A stretch of 64,000 nucleotides of DNA from Erpobdella octoculata (Eukaryota; Annelida; Clitellata; Hirudinida; Erpobdellidae): contig OZ022245.1 in the NCBI GenBank assembly GCA_963978895.1, positions 6,578,660 to 6,642,659 on the forward strand, given 5' to 3'. The notes under the pieces are model-generated. The model was given only the letters and a program-made list of their open reading frames with translations, was not told the DNA's origin and made no database searches. A program made the position numbers and the translations under genes. This document shows positions 1 to 14,200 of the stretch, piece after piece; positions within the stretch are counted from its first letter, which is position 1; each line of letters starts with the position of its first letter.

Positions 1-279
1 CAATCATAAGGAACATTTTAACAAGACATGCACGTGCACATACACATAAATAAACAAGCTGTCTAGCAGTGGTTTTCAACATCTAAAATATTTAATGAAG
101 CCCATTTTTTTTTTTTTTCATAAGGTATTGTATTTACAAAATAAACATATGTATTGTTATTGTAAAAACAATAGACACGTTTGTATAAGTGCGTATGTGT
201 ATGCGTTTGTGGAAGCTTACCTGTTGATTATTGGGTAGATTTGAGGGGAATGAAGTTTTTACACAATTTTGAGAATCAA

Positions 280-392
280 TAGAAGAAGGTTTTTGCGAAT
301 GGGAGAGCAAGAGGGGAACGAAACGGGAGCGAGAGAGAAAAACGATAGAAAAACCTCTAAAAACCCCGAGCAACCTCGGGTACCCCGTTAGT
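280..392 (+). mobile_element. Helitron family 1, 3' end fragment
   Basis: It ends AAACCTCTAAAAACCCCGAG and then CAACCTCGGGTACCCCGTTAG followed by T. The hairpin CCCGAG/CTCGGG lies about 8 nt before a TTAG-T end, the layout of Helitron 3' termini. It is also present in the inverted arm at 49,418-49,530. Confidence 0.65.
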
Positions 393-397
393 TATTA

Positions 398-456
398 ATA
401 ATAATAATATTATAATTTATAATAATAATAATAATATTATAATTTATAATAATAAT

Positions 457-522
<66 letters not shown>
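398..522. repeat. AAT/ATT microsatellite
   Basis: An AT-rich AAT array in the intron upstream of the first visible DOCK exon. A reduced version occurs in the inverted copy near 49,375. Confidence 0.9.
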
Positions 523-523
<1 letters not shown>

Positions 524-606
524 GGAGTGATGAGAGTCGGGTGGTGATGTTAGAAGTGATGATTAAATGTCCATTATAAGAATTGCTTTAATTTCTTATT
601 TCAAAG

Positions 607-841
607 GAAACAACATGTTTCACTTCATTCCAAGCATGATTGGGCCATTTCTTGAGGTGTCCCTACTAGGGGAGGAAGAGCTACGGAAGACGATCCTGCC
701 AATCTTTTTTGACATGATGGAGTGTCATCAGGGAATTGCTGGCAATTTCCAAGTGGTCGAAGATGAACTGATCAACAAGTTGGATAATTTCCTGAATGAG
801 TCGAAAGGTGATCGTGAGTACAGGCACATGTTTGAAACGAT
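607..841 (+). CDS. DOCK exon ([13 protein letters not shown] block)
   Basis: The acceptor is tttcaaag and the donor gtgagt. The exon starts with 2 nt of a split codon and ends with AT, which joins the next exon to give FETIMMKRLK. It encodes the start of the DHR-2 region, including [12 protein letters not shown] and [21 protein letters not shown] near-identical inverted copy lies at 49,052-49,286. Confidence 0.85.
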
Positions 842-3636
842 GTGAGTTGCTTGACTCTCAGAGCATATTTATGTATTTTTAAATATTTAAAAAAAAAAAA
901 GCTTATTTGAAACTTGTTTTTTATAGGTCGTAAATTATCAATTTTCAATTTGTAAACTTTTCATTGTAGAGAAGTTTTTACTGTGATGTAAGTGATGTCG
1001 TTGTGGTTAGATTTGTGTTGGTGGCTCACACGTTAATGGTGTTAAATCACTAATCTACTAACATTAAAATAACATTGAGTGTTAATATTGAACGTAACAT
1101 GTGTCAGGATGGTAGCCTTTACCTTTATTTGAATGTAACTTAGACGGGTTTCGTGTTGATTTGTTTTTCCTATTCTGAACTGATTTTTGTATGAAATGAG
1201 TTCTAAATTTGAATTTCATGAACCAATCGCTTGCAGAATGATGAAGAGATTAAAGACTGTTTCAGGCTGGCAGGATGTTGGTATGAATTTCGTCCAATCA
1301 GTGGGAGAGTTGCTTGAAAGACTTCTTGATTATCGGTATGTGTATGGTTTGTGATTTAAAACAAAACCTGTTTATTAGAATTGTGATGTTGTAAGGGGCA
1401 TCAACATACATAATTTCTGACCAATCAAAAATTGTATATATTTTTTTATATGATTTCTGTGTGTATGTATGTTATAACTTCGCATAATGCTGTTAGGTGG
1501 TGCTACAATCTCAAAATGATATATGATGACATTTAAAAAGATCCATAATTTTCGATGGGCTCTTTTTAGTAATAATAATATTATTATTATTAATGATAAT
1601 CTACTAAAATTGACATAAAAAGAAATGCACACAAAAATAAAGTTATGAAATATGCCAAGTTTTGTGCATTTTAAATTATTAAAATAATTTTTTTATTTAT
1701 TATTTCAAATAATTTATTTCTGTAATTCTTATGTATTCTTTCTATTTGATTTTTTTATTTTTCAAGTTTATTACTACAGGTTCAAGTAAAAAAGAAATGT
1801 TATATAATTATGCTAGCATACAAATAAAAAAAAATTGCATTTGACTAATAGGTGTTAAAATAATTTTAATCGATATTTGAATTTTCCATACATAGGAGGT
1901 AATAATTCCTGTCCATCAATTTCTTGTTTCAATTTTTCATGTCTTTCTAAAAATGTGTTTACTAGATTTTTAGTTGACCATGATGCTTTTAATTCAAGAA
2001 ATGTCAAGATATCATCAACCTTTGGAAGGATCCTCTTTGTAAATTCGTAATATTTCTCATATGCCATATTTAGATGTTGGATCCTGTGATAAAAAGATAA
2101 TTGATCCTGTGACAAAATGATTGAAATCCAGTTGTAATTTGACAGTAATAATTCTTTCCATAGCACATCTTTCAGAGGTTTTAAGATCAGCGCAGCTATC
2201 CACTTGCAACTGTTTCTGGAATTCAGTATCACTTTTATAAACTTTTTTAGTTCACTATTTTGCTGGCTTATTTCAGATAAAGTACAAAATAATTCTACAA
2301 AAACTGAAAATTTCTCCTGGTTGAGAGGGGGATAGCAATAAAAAAATCTTTGAAACATAAATTCAGTAATTATTGGAAGTCTTGTTATTATGCTCGTATG
2401 ATGTTGTTTCTTTTCTGCAAACTTTAACAGATTACGGAGGACTGTTGTAAATTTTTCAATGTTCCAGAAAACGCTTTTCATTGACGCTACAATTCCATCA
2501 ACTGTATGAAAGTTGAAGTTATTTCCAACTTTGGTGTTTTTGTTGAAAGCAAGTTTGAATCTTTTATTAGGAAAGTTGAAACACAGCCCTAAATACTGAA
2601 AACATCTTGAATGAGTCCACTCAACAGGTTTTTCGAACCAACTCATATAATTACTTAAATCTAAATAAACCAATTTAGGTAATTTATCTATCATCTTGTA
2701 AATTAACTGCAGATTCTTGTTATTTATTAATCTAAAACATTGGTTATCACTAATGTCCAGGTAGATTAAATTAGAAAGACATGATATCGAATCAACCAAT
2801 GCTTCCAATGATTCATCAGCAATCGATTTTAGAGTCAATTTTTTGAGACTAACAAATTGAGAAAACTTCCATATAGTTTTTCCTGCTGTAATGCAACCAA
2901 ATATACATAAAGTTTTCAAATTTTCATAAGGAAATTGAATGTTTAGAATATCAATTAGATCCTCTTTAGTGTTGAATTTCTTATTGCAATGACAACACAG
3001 AGAAAGTTGGACTAATTTGGGGCACAACCAGGTTGACCATTTGTTTGTCATATCATTTTTGTAATAATTTGTGATGTATGAGCAATTGACATCTAATTCT
3101 AATTTTTCCAAGTTCAAAGACCAAAATGGATTTTTGGAAAAATGAATAATCAAATTTACCGATGGCAAACACTTTCTTTCTGCAGAAAAAAATTTATCCC
3201 CAGTGAACGAAAAATGAGTAAGATTTCCTTTGTTCAAAAGGGATTTTATAGGCTTGAAATTAGTTTGTACATCAACAGCTCTAAGTATTAATTCTTGATA
3301 ACAGTTAAATTTTAAATGACATGGAATTATATACTCTGGATGTAGTTCCACTCCTATTTTGTGGCTTCTTGAAATTAGTTCTTTAAAAACATGTGATGAT
3401 AATTTCACACAATCTTTAACTTTGAAAGAAAAGCATTTCTTTTCATTAGATAATTCGAGAATGACTTCCTTGAAGTTAAATAAAATAAAATCTGCACAAG
3501 ACATCTTTAATGACAGAGGATGATGGAAGCAATGAATCATTTTTGAAACTTGGTAATTTAGTTTAGAAAAACAATAATAGTAATGATTTGTTAAATTAAA
3601 TTATACTAAAATTGCTTTCCAACAATATTTAAGCAT

Positions 3637-3718
<82 letters not shown>

Positions 3719-6700
3719 GTGTGTGTGTGTGTGACGATCTTTTATCTATGGCATATCAATTTATATATAATAAAGAAATTAATTAATTAATAAATAAATG
3801 AATAATTACATAAATAAATAAAATAATTAATAAACTTATAATAATCCAAAAAATGTATCCAATGTTCATCGTATCTTTAAAACATCCATCCTTTATTTAT
3901 TTATTTGTTTATTTTTTTATTTATAACATTACAATGAAAAAATTGTTTTATCGTTCCAAATTCTCGACCTTTCGGTATAAAACTCGCTGTTCGAGACTAC
4001 AATTAGTCAAAAACTTTTTCGTTAAACTTTTATTGTCAGACCTACGGACCGTTTAAACTTTATCAGCCATCATCAGGGTTAAAAGTAAACAAACAGAAAG
4101 AGCCGAAATTGTCAAAGAAATGGCACACCAACGAAAGATTAAATACTCCATTTGCCAAATCAACAGAAAACAAGGCTCAGCAAATAGAACATAAGTAAAA
4201 TAAAATTGCCATGGTGTTCACAACAGGAATCAAACTAATGTAATCACAAAAACTATAACAGTTAGACTATTGGAATACACCAGGGGCGGATCCAGAATTT
4301 TGTTAAGGGGGCGCATCCATGGGCGCCCGCAGGAATTTTTGCAGAGGGGGGCAAGCTTCTTATTTTTTCTTCTCGCTTCTCATATTCTCTCTCAGATTTA
4401 TTCTTTTTTCTTTCCAAAATTGTGTAAGGTCCTGGGGCTCAATGAGCCGCAAGAAAATTTGTTAAATTTTATAGTCTAAAATTGGGTATATAGAGTACAA
4501 TTTTCGGTTAACTTTATTTTGTTTTATATCATAATAAAAATGTCAAAATGTTTTAAAAACTACCTAATAATGGTAAAAATGTGTGTGCTATAAATGGAAA
4601 TCCATCAATGTTTTTATGCTTGAAACGAGCATATATATTGATTGAGAGCTTAACTCTTTACTAAATTTACTTTTATTTAAAATTGATTTTATTTATAAGT
4701 TTATTACTAAATATTATGTACATAATTTAAATTTTTTTAATGTAAATTATTTTTAACTGTTCCACAATAGGCGGGCTCCCCCCTCGCCCCGCCCCTGGAA
4801 TACACCATCAATTTCTGAGCTTTCACTCTGTAATATTAGAAGAGACCAGAATTTCCTCAGACACATGACAATGAGATTCATCAGCTATTCTAAAAAACAA
4901 ACAACTTTATTTTCCACCCCAAATATGAGATCATGAAAACCAAATTTTCAAAAAATGCTGAAAAACGTATTTTTTATTTTGTAAGAAGAATCGAGATACC
5001 AAATTTCAAAAACTTCTCATTTTTGGTTTTCAAGATATACGTTGTTTAAGAAAAAAAAATTTTTCTTGATTCATCCCTTAAGGAAATTTTTTTTCAAAAA
5101 TTCTTATTTAGTGGGTGCTTACGCTATAAAAGTTATATAAGTTCCAAATTTCATGTAACTAGGATGAGGCGTTTTAGCTCGGCGTTGATTATCAGTCAGT
5201 CAGGACATGTTCTTTTATATATATATATATAGAATAGATATATATATTTTTTTAAATTTCACCGGCATCACCAGCGTAGCTCCTTTAAGCAATGAGTTTG
5301 CTCACATTGCTCAGGTTGAGTGTCTCACGAAGGTAACTCCTTTCACTAACTTTAAAAAAGTAGAAAAAGGAATATATTATAAAGAAACATAGCATTGATA
5401 TGTTTAATGAGCCACATATATATATCATAATCCACCAAAGAAATAATGCGAATATAAATAGCTGGAAGTAGGACTCAAACCCAGACTGTCAAGGTAACGC
5501 CACCTTGTCACATGCTAACGACCTTACCATATAAGTTACCATCTGTAATCTTTGTTTTTTTACACCTTTAATCACATTACTCCAGAACAGTTTTGAATTT
5601 AATTTAGACTGTACTGCCACTCTGTCCTGGGCCTCTGAGTTGAGACATCTAGAAATGTTTTTTATATGCTTTTATTAACTTGGTCAAAAGTAAATCATTG
5701 TAATGATTGTGTTTTGAGATCTTTCGTCTGCAAAATGATGGATTTTCTAAAATATCAACATATATAATTCTCATTGTAGAAAAGTCTGAAGGCTTAAAGC
5801 TTTTAAGAATAAGTAGCTTCAAGTAGTAGTAACTTTGGATTTATTTATCTCAAAGCTACTTCAATAACACAATTATTTTTTTAGGATTTTTAATTTTTTA
5901 AGTAAACTCTTATAAAAAAAGATCATTCAGTAATAACACTCTCAAGTCCTCATGATATCTTCCTCGAGTCTACTCTACATGCGGTTTACCAAGAGAGATA
6001 CACATCAACATCTCAACGTATTTGTATTTTATATCGACTTGTTATTCTTATTCTTCTCAATTATTTCATCGTTCCATACACAAAAACTATAAGTAATTTT
6101 AAAACTATGTTTTCTTATTTTCAGCAATTCTTTTTAATTATTTCATAATGAAAACACTGCAATGATGACATTTGTTTTTGTTTTTTGATTATTTTATGGT
6201 TTTTTTTTAATATTTAATCTTTCCACCACTTCACTACAATTTGTCTGATTGCAGCAAAACCTAACAGCTTTATATGAATTTCTAAGATTAATAAAGACAT
6301 GTATACATACATACATACATACATACATACATACATACATACATACATACATACATACATACATACATACATACATACAATCAAAAAACATTGAAAAATG
6401 TTAATTTTATTGTTATTATTATTAGTATTATTATTATTCAAATTTGTTTAAACATAACTTTAGATCTATGTTGAAGAGCGAGGACAACATTGAAATAAAG
6501 ATGACTTGTACTGTCAACCTCCTTGTAAGTTGAAATATCAATCATTCCTTTTGTATTACAAAATGATGAGCCACTTTCTTGTCTTGAAATTTTTTGACAA
6601 AATTTATTAAATAATTTCTTAGAGTTTTCATTTTAGAAGATATTCTTGTTGTTTTAACTAGCTGGATATATTATTATTATTATGAAACATCCTCCAAATA

Positions 6701-9700
6701 ATCATCATTTGTTTACAGAATTTTTACAAAGATGAGATTAACAGAAGGGAAATGTACATTCGCTACATTTACAAACTCCACGACCTTCACCTGTCTTGTG
6801 GCAACCACATAGAAGCTGCTTTCTGCTTGCTGCTGCATGCAGAGCTTCTCGACTGGTCAAACGAACTCCTACCAGCTAGCCAGTCATTTCCAGCTGAACT
6901 CCAATGGAGCAGAAAGGAAGGACTTTATCTCAACATTCTCAGAGAATTTGACCAAGGGAAGGTATGGAACTATTTGATTTAAAATATAACTTTACCATTA
7001 AGACGATATTACTTTGGGGAAATAAGAAATAGGAAAGTTTTAAGGATTTTTATTGCAAAAAAAGAAACAATTTCATTGTTGTTTGAAACTATGCGTCATT
7101 CATCATGGTTACTGTATGTATGTATGCCAACATTTTATGTCTTGCATTGGATCGTTTGAGATCGAGAAACATAAAGAAATTTATTCTATTAAGTTTTGAA
7201 AAATAACAGTTGGTTTTTAAATTTTAACAAACATTGAATGTGGCACACAAGTGTGTGCATGTGCTCTTATAATTTTTTTAGTATTATATCAATCAGTTTA
7301 TAAATCTAACAGGTTGTTAGAGGAATGGCATGCTAATATTGTTACATTAATAACCACCAAATTGTTTGAATTTAATAAAAGTTTTATTATTTTTATTTTT
7401 TTATGGAATGTTGTTTGAGAGAGGTTCGGTTTGTAGACCTAGTCCTAAAGTGTAGTCTCTTGTTGTGTCTGAATTGAACATATGTAGATTATTTTGGTTA
7501 TTCTTCAGTGCTGGGAGTATGGCATTCCCCTCTGCGAGGAGCTTGCTGTTATTTACAAGGAGAGGATTGAATATTCCAAGCTCAGTCACATACTGGTTAG
7601 TCAACTTGGATTTGTTCTTTTTCAGTTTAAGGTTTTGGGATTTTTATGATTTGATGTTGTTTTTAAATTGTTTCTGGAATTTTAGCTTTTTTTCTAATTA
7701 ATTCAGTTTTTAATTTACTTGAATCTTCTGCAGCCTCATTTTAGGTCGCAGAAGTAATTTTCGATGGCTTGTTTTGTGTCGCCCAAAATTAGGCTGCAGA
7801 ACAAGCTACTAGAAAACTACTTCTGCCGCATCATTTGTGGCCACACAATTTGAGCTTTTGGAAATTACTGCTGTGGCCTAAAAGGCAGTACTAATTAACC
7901 CAATAAAATTACTTCTGCTGCCTAATTTACCTACGAATTGTTAAACTTACTGAAATTAATTCTGCTTTGGAATAACCATAAAAACTTTTTCCTGAGATAT
8001 TTGTTTATTAATTAATAAATGAACAAAACAAACAAATAAAAACAATTTTATTTAGTTTTTTTTATAGAAAAACAAGAGTAGCTTATAACTGGTTTGACAT
8101 GCAACAAACATGTAAGCATCAGTTACATTCCTGTTTCCAGTCAATGGTTTTCCTTTTCAGTAAACTTTTTGGTGGATCTAACATCAGACATAAATAGAAA
8201 ATGCTATCATCTATGGCTGATTTTTCAATCTATGAAAATTTTTTTAAATGTTTCTTTTAAGTTTTCCACGTTTCATCCCGACTGGGATAATTTTGAAGCT
8301 CCTCGTGTTGTTTGGAAGTTTTTCTTTTTTCTAAAAAATCTTGCTCTCTTGGTACGAACAAGTCTACCACGAGGCTCCATTCATCTGATGTTGACAAATA
8401 ATAACAGCTTTCGAAGAATTGGAAAGGCAAAAAAACTAGAGCTGCGAATTAATCGCGATTAATTCCGTTAATTAACGCTAAAAAATTAGCGCGCATTAAA
8501 AAAATTAACGCCGTTAAATATTTTAACGACTAATCTAAATTTTGCACAAAAATATAATATTAAATTAATATTATGTACCATAGTACTATAATTCTAAGTC
8601 TATAGCGTGTACGATATCGGTGGTTCCGTAAATTTTCAGCGCCATTTTGCTAGAGAGTTGTGTTGATTGTTTGTGTCTAAACACGGAGAAGTATCGTTAT
8701 TAAAATGAATTCAGAAAAATCAATTTTGCAAGGAAAGTTTGTTTTTAAATCGGAAGATGTTGTCTGTTCAATTTGCGGTAAGGAATTTAAATTTCATCGA
8801 AGTTATTCAACGCTCAAGTATCATCTTCGGAATAAGCATCCCTTTGTTGACATGGCAAATAAAACTATTCGACAAGCAAGCACACATTCTTCCGATGTTG
8901 AGCTTATCCAAGCTTCAAATGTCCAGCAAGTCCCAGTGTTGCGCCAGCTTAGGATCGATGAAATTGGCAAAAAAATGGATAAAGACAAATCGGAAAAAAT
9001 TACAAAAGCTCTTGCAAGCTGGATCGCTAGAAATGGTAGGCCGATAAATATTATATCAGACGAAGGGCTCCAGGATGTCATACGTGTTGCATCTGAATAA
9101 TCAGTTGACACCAAACGATTCAACTTCTGGTTACTATTTTATTTTTTTTATCAAAGTGTTATCATTTATTTTAGACTAGAATCGAAACATAAAGAGCAAA
9201 ATTTAATTTAATTTTTTTATTTTTAGAAGTCATTATTTAATCTCGTAATTATTTTTTATCTAGAACCACCAACAAAGAAACGGAAAATGTTGGAAATGGA
9301 TGATTCGGATTCTGACGATGAGCTTCTTCGGCCGCGATCGTCGTTTGCTCCTTTTGAACAATATAAAAATGAGCCGCATATTGATCTGTCTGAATGTCCT
9401 TTGGAATGGTGGAGAAAGCATGAAGGTGCATATGCTAATTTAGCGAAATTGGCACGAAAATTCCTGGCTTCTCCAGCTACAACTGTCCCGTGCGAAAGAT
9501 TATTTTCATTATCAGGGAACATTGTGACTAAAAAACGTGCTTCACTCTCTGCTGAAAATATTAACAAACTTGTCTCACTAAGTAGCTGGCTAAGAAATGA
9601 TGACAATATGAATGATTTTGAATAAATGCACTTATTATTTCAAATTGTTATTGAATAAATGCACTTATTATTTCAAATTGTTATTGAATAAATGCACTTA

Positions 9701-11224
9701 TTTTTTCAAATCAATGTTTAAATTTACAATATGATTTGAAAATTTGTTTGCGATTAATCGTAATTATTTTTTGCGAACAATGGATTAATCGCATGCGATT
9801 AAGCGATTAAAAATTTTAATCGATTCACAGCTCTAAAAAAAACATCATTTGATGTCAGCTCATCCACAGGAATGGAAGGATGAATATCACGGTCTATAAA
9901 TCAAAAAGAGAAAAAGTTAACTCATAGCATCATTACAAGATATAAAGATATATAGAAAAATACTACATGTAAAAATATTAAATAAAAATTTTAATTTAAT
10001 CGAGGCTGCAAAGATAATTTTCAATGGCTTTTTTGGGGCGGTCGCGAAAATGAGGCAGTAGAATTAATTTTCCCTGGCTTGTTTTGGGTGGCCCGAAATA
10101 AGGCTGCAGAAAAACTCATGTTTTAATTTATTGAAACTATTTACTAGTTAGTCATTGTCAATCACTATTAATTATTCAGGAAATGCAATCGAAATTCTAT
10201 AACAAGATCCTATCAATGCAGCGACTGCAGCCTACCTATTTCAGAGTTGCTTTCTATGGGGCCAATTTTCCTCCCTTCTTGAGGGTCTGTGCATCTTATT
10301 TGTTATTTTATATTTGTTTGTTTGTTTGTATGTTCATCATGCAGTTCAAGTGTAAATGAATGACTTATTAGCTAAAATATGGTCAAATATAGAAGTTAAA
10401 TATCAACACGGGATGGAGTGCATATACATGTTAATTAAATACTGACAGGGAACGAAGTACATTAACATACACATTAGAAATGGCTGACTATTATCGGGCA
10501 CAAAATATCGGCCGGCCGATTACTGATTATTGGCTTTGCACTGGCTGGCACTTACCAAGTAAACTGCAATTAAACTAAACTTATTGAAATGCACATAAAA
10601 ACTCATCGTCATTTACCGAAAACTAGAAAGTGACATAGAGACAGAATTTGTTTATCCAATCACATTATCCCAGTTTATTCCCATGTTTGTCCCACTTCCA
10701 AGGAGTGCTTGCAAAGCACATTTTTTTTTAAAAAAATTGTTTTTATTATACTCCATCGACACCAAAACTAATCACACCTCTCATGTGTCAATCAAACATC
10801 TCTCAGATTGTATTGGCTTGTTCCTAGTTGCTCTTTGTGTGTTTTTCCCATGGAGTAAACCTTACTATTACTAATAATTAATAGGATTGTTCCACGAATG
10901 ATTTTACAAGCACTCCATGCACTAGCATGGCAGCATTCTAACTTTAATGAACCTAAATGATTAATCGTTAAACTTAAATTACATTTACTTTCACGTATTG
11001 GTTTGTTTTATTATAATATGTACACTCATTTATTTATCAATGTGCATTGACTCAATGCATTGCCTCTGTATTTTTTAACAATAATTACACTAATCGGCTA
11101 CTAATAATTGTGAAATGGCCGATACATATATTAGAAAAGGGGCTGATACCGATTATCTGCAAAAGGTTGTATAATCAGTCTATACCGACAAGTTGATAAT
11201 TATTTAGTGAAACTCCAACATATG

Positions 11225-11255
<31 letters not shown>

Positions 11256-14200
11256 GTACAAGCTAAATATCAACAGGGGAAGGAGTACATATACAGAGGT
11301 AATGAATGTGAAAACTTGTCATCATTTCAAAGTCAAGTCACTGCCATCTTTCCCGAAGCAACACATCTCTCCGGGATGGTAAATCCGGACGATGGAATCT
11401 CAAACAGCCAAGTTGCTTGTTAGTTGTTCACATATCAGTTATATTAACAATAATTATGTTACAATAATTATAGTGATGATAACAACTATAATTATTATAA
11501 AATATTATTAATAAACGTATATTTGGCACGTGCGAATGTGCGTGTAACTACCTGCAGATATTCAGATCAACAGTGTGAAACCAGTGGCTGAAATTTCAAG
11601 CAAGTTTCTCTCTTCTCAGGTCTCTGAATCGATTCGTTCGTTTTACAAATTCAACAATGTCAGCGTCTTCGTGCTCGACAGACCTTACCACAGCGGACCA
11701 ATCAACTCCGACAATGAATTCATGGTTGATAATGTTTTGATTTATTTGTGCTAATTCAAAAAAGGTTTATAGTATGGGTATCCATGTGCAACTGTGTTTT
11801 GAAACTGTTTAGTGGCAAGTGAAGAATGGGGCTCAATATGGGAAAAAGAGTCATCTCCTAGCTTTACATGAAATAAATGGATATTTTAATCATATATGGT
11901 GATGAGGATGAGGAGGATGAAGATGATGCTCATTTTAATCTAGACATTTTGTTTCAGACTTTGCACATAGAAAGACTGACATTAAGAATGAATGAAACCC
12001 TACCTGGAATTCTGAGGTGGTTCCCAGTGGCTTCGGTCGATAGAGTTCACCTTTGTCCGATAGAAGTGGCGATCGACACGATGGAGAAAATGAATCAAGA
12101 ACTTCAGACGTTAGTTATCGAGTATCTGTCGAATCCTTCAAACAATCTCAGTCCGCTGACCATGAGACTTCAAGGTGTTATCGATGCAGCTGTACAGGGT
12201 GGAGTTAAGAAATATCAGCAGGTTGTCTCATTTGAATTTTCTCTTCTTTTTATATTTTACTGAATAGCTGAGATGTTGTTTTGTTTGTTTATTACACTAA
12301 AATTCTTGTATAAATCAAAATATAATAAATTAAAATATATTAACTGATGATTTAATTTAGAACTTTAGATTATTTTCACATTTTAATCTAAAATAATAAA
12401 ATTAATATAAAAATACAATCATCATTTTATTTAGTTTTTCTTTAAAAATATAAAGTTTGTCTTTTAGCTTCAATATATTCTTAACAAAATGTTCATAAAA
12501 GTGAACATTTTATATTGTCATAAGTCATAAATGACAAACTAACCTTTTAGTAGTTAGCTGTATTTGTTCACTAGATGGCAGAAATTATATTTTACTTTCT
12601 TCGCCAGATGGCTCAAGTTATGTTTTACTTATACATTATTATATAGTAAGAGGTTTTAATACATTTTTCATCAGGCTTTTTTCTGTGAAGAATTTTCAAT
12701 TAAAAATCCTCAACACATCAACCATGTAAACCGACTTCAAATATTACTCGAAAGTCAGGTTGGTACGATGAGTCATCTTTAGAATCGTCGTCATCATTAT
12801 TATAATCATCATCATAATCATCATTATAATCATCATCATCATTATAATCATCGTCATCATCATTGTTTCACTGATGGTGTTTAAGAGTGTTTATTTATAA
12901 TGGCAGTCGCCTTGTAGACCCCAGTTGTAATTGTCAACCATTTAGACTTTATGATGAATAAATGATCTTTCATGCAACAATGATATGTTTCAGGTTCAAA
13001 TATTGAGACATGCCCTCGATGTTCACGAGAAACTTGCAACTCAAGACGTTCTTCCACTCCACAAGAGATTGCAAGATCTTTTTTCCGACATGCAGAAAGA
13101 CATTGTCAGACGTCCGGTCTGTTTATTTGTTTGTTTGTCCGTTTTTGTTCGAAATATATGTTCTTTTTTAAATTTTTCGTTCCTTTAGTTTATCCTGTTT
13201 TACCTTTTTTTATTTAACAAAAAGTTATATTGATAGAGGCTCGTGTGCAATACGTTTTGGTTGTTGTGTTGAAACTTCTGTGCTACGTTTTGATTGCTTT
13301 TAGGTTAGCAGTCAAACTACATCATTTTCTAATGGGAGCAGTTCTTCATCTTCACTGTAAGCCTGTTTAGTTCTGTCTTGGTGACCATTATATGAGGGTC
13401 TCCTTAGATTTACCAATTAAACTAAACATTTTGTAAATCTTCAAGATCAAGCTCTAGTGCAGTAGCTAGCAACAGAAACTCAGCTACCTACAACGAGCCG
13501 GAATCAACAACGGGCGAAACGAGCCTTTTCAAACAGGTTTGACATGATGAGGAAAAAGAAAAGGAGAATTAAAAGCGATCGTGCGATTCATGCGATTAAA
13601 TAGATTGCTTAGTTTAAGATTTACGAATTAATAAATGTTGCATGGTTTGGTGGTTTAGTGGTCCGTGTGAATTTCCTCTGCATGATGATTTGAAATCTTT
13701 TAAATTAAAACATTGTACTCATCTCTGCTAGTTAAATATATGTGGTGCATGCACGGCAATGTGTTGTAGGAGAATTTTTCGATTGCCGTTGAGGGAGATT
13801 TTTCCAGAATAAAAGTTTTGTAGTTTTTGTTTTTTGGTAATGAACTGTAAATCGGGAGAGTGCAGGTGTTCGATGTAGATATTAATAAAAGAGTTTTTAT
13901 GAAATATATTTCATGTGTGCTTATAAGGTTTCAATTTTCATCAATTTCACTAACAGAAATCGCACACGCAGTGGTACACGAAACCGGATGGTCATTCTTT
14001 CGACAAGAAAGATGTAAACAAATTGTTGTTGCTGTTTCCATGTTGTTGCTGTTTCTATGTTGTTGCTGTTTCTATGTTGTTGCTGTTTCTATGTTGTTGC
14101 TGTTTCTATGTTGTTGCTGTTTCTATGTTGTTTCCATGCTGTTGCTGTTTCTGTGTTGTTGCTGTTTCCATGCTGTTGCTGTTTCCATGTTGTTGCTGTT

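Larger units (their letters stand above)
8437..9835 (+). mobile_element. hAT transposon deletion derivative, 1,399 bp
   Basis: The ends are TAGAGCTGCGAATTAATC and, on the other strand, TAGAGCTGTGAATCGATT. The exact 8-bp duplication AAAAAAAC flanks it (8,429-8,436 and 9,836-9,843). It carries a BED-finger ORF and a C-terminal hAT dimerisation ORF, but not the catalytic middle. Confidence 0.92.

Noticed and set aside
8821..9123. Minus-strand ORFs opposite the hAT transposase fragments
   Set aside because: Antisense shadows of the BED and dimerisation ORFs.
10480..11280. Possible mobile element around CGGCCGGCCGATTA with flanking ATATCAAC repeats
   Set aside because: Direct repeats (10,397 and 11,254) are imperfect and no consistent termini could be defined.
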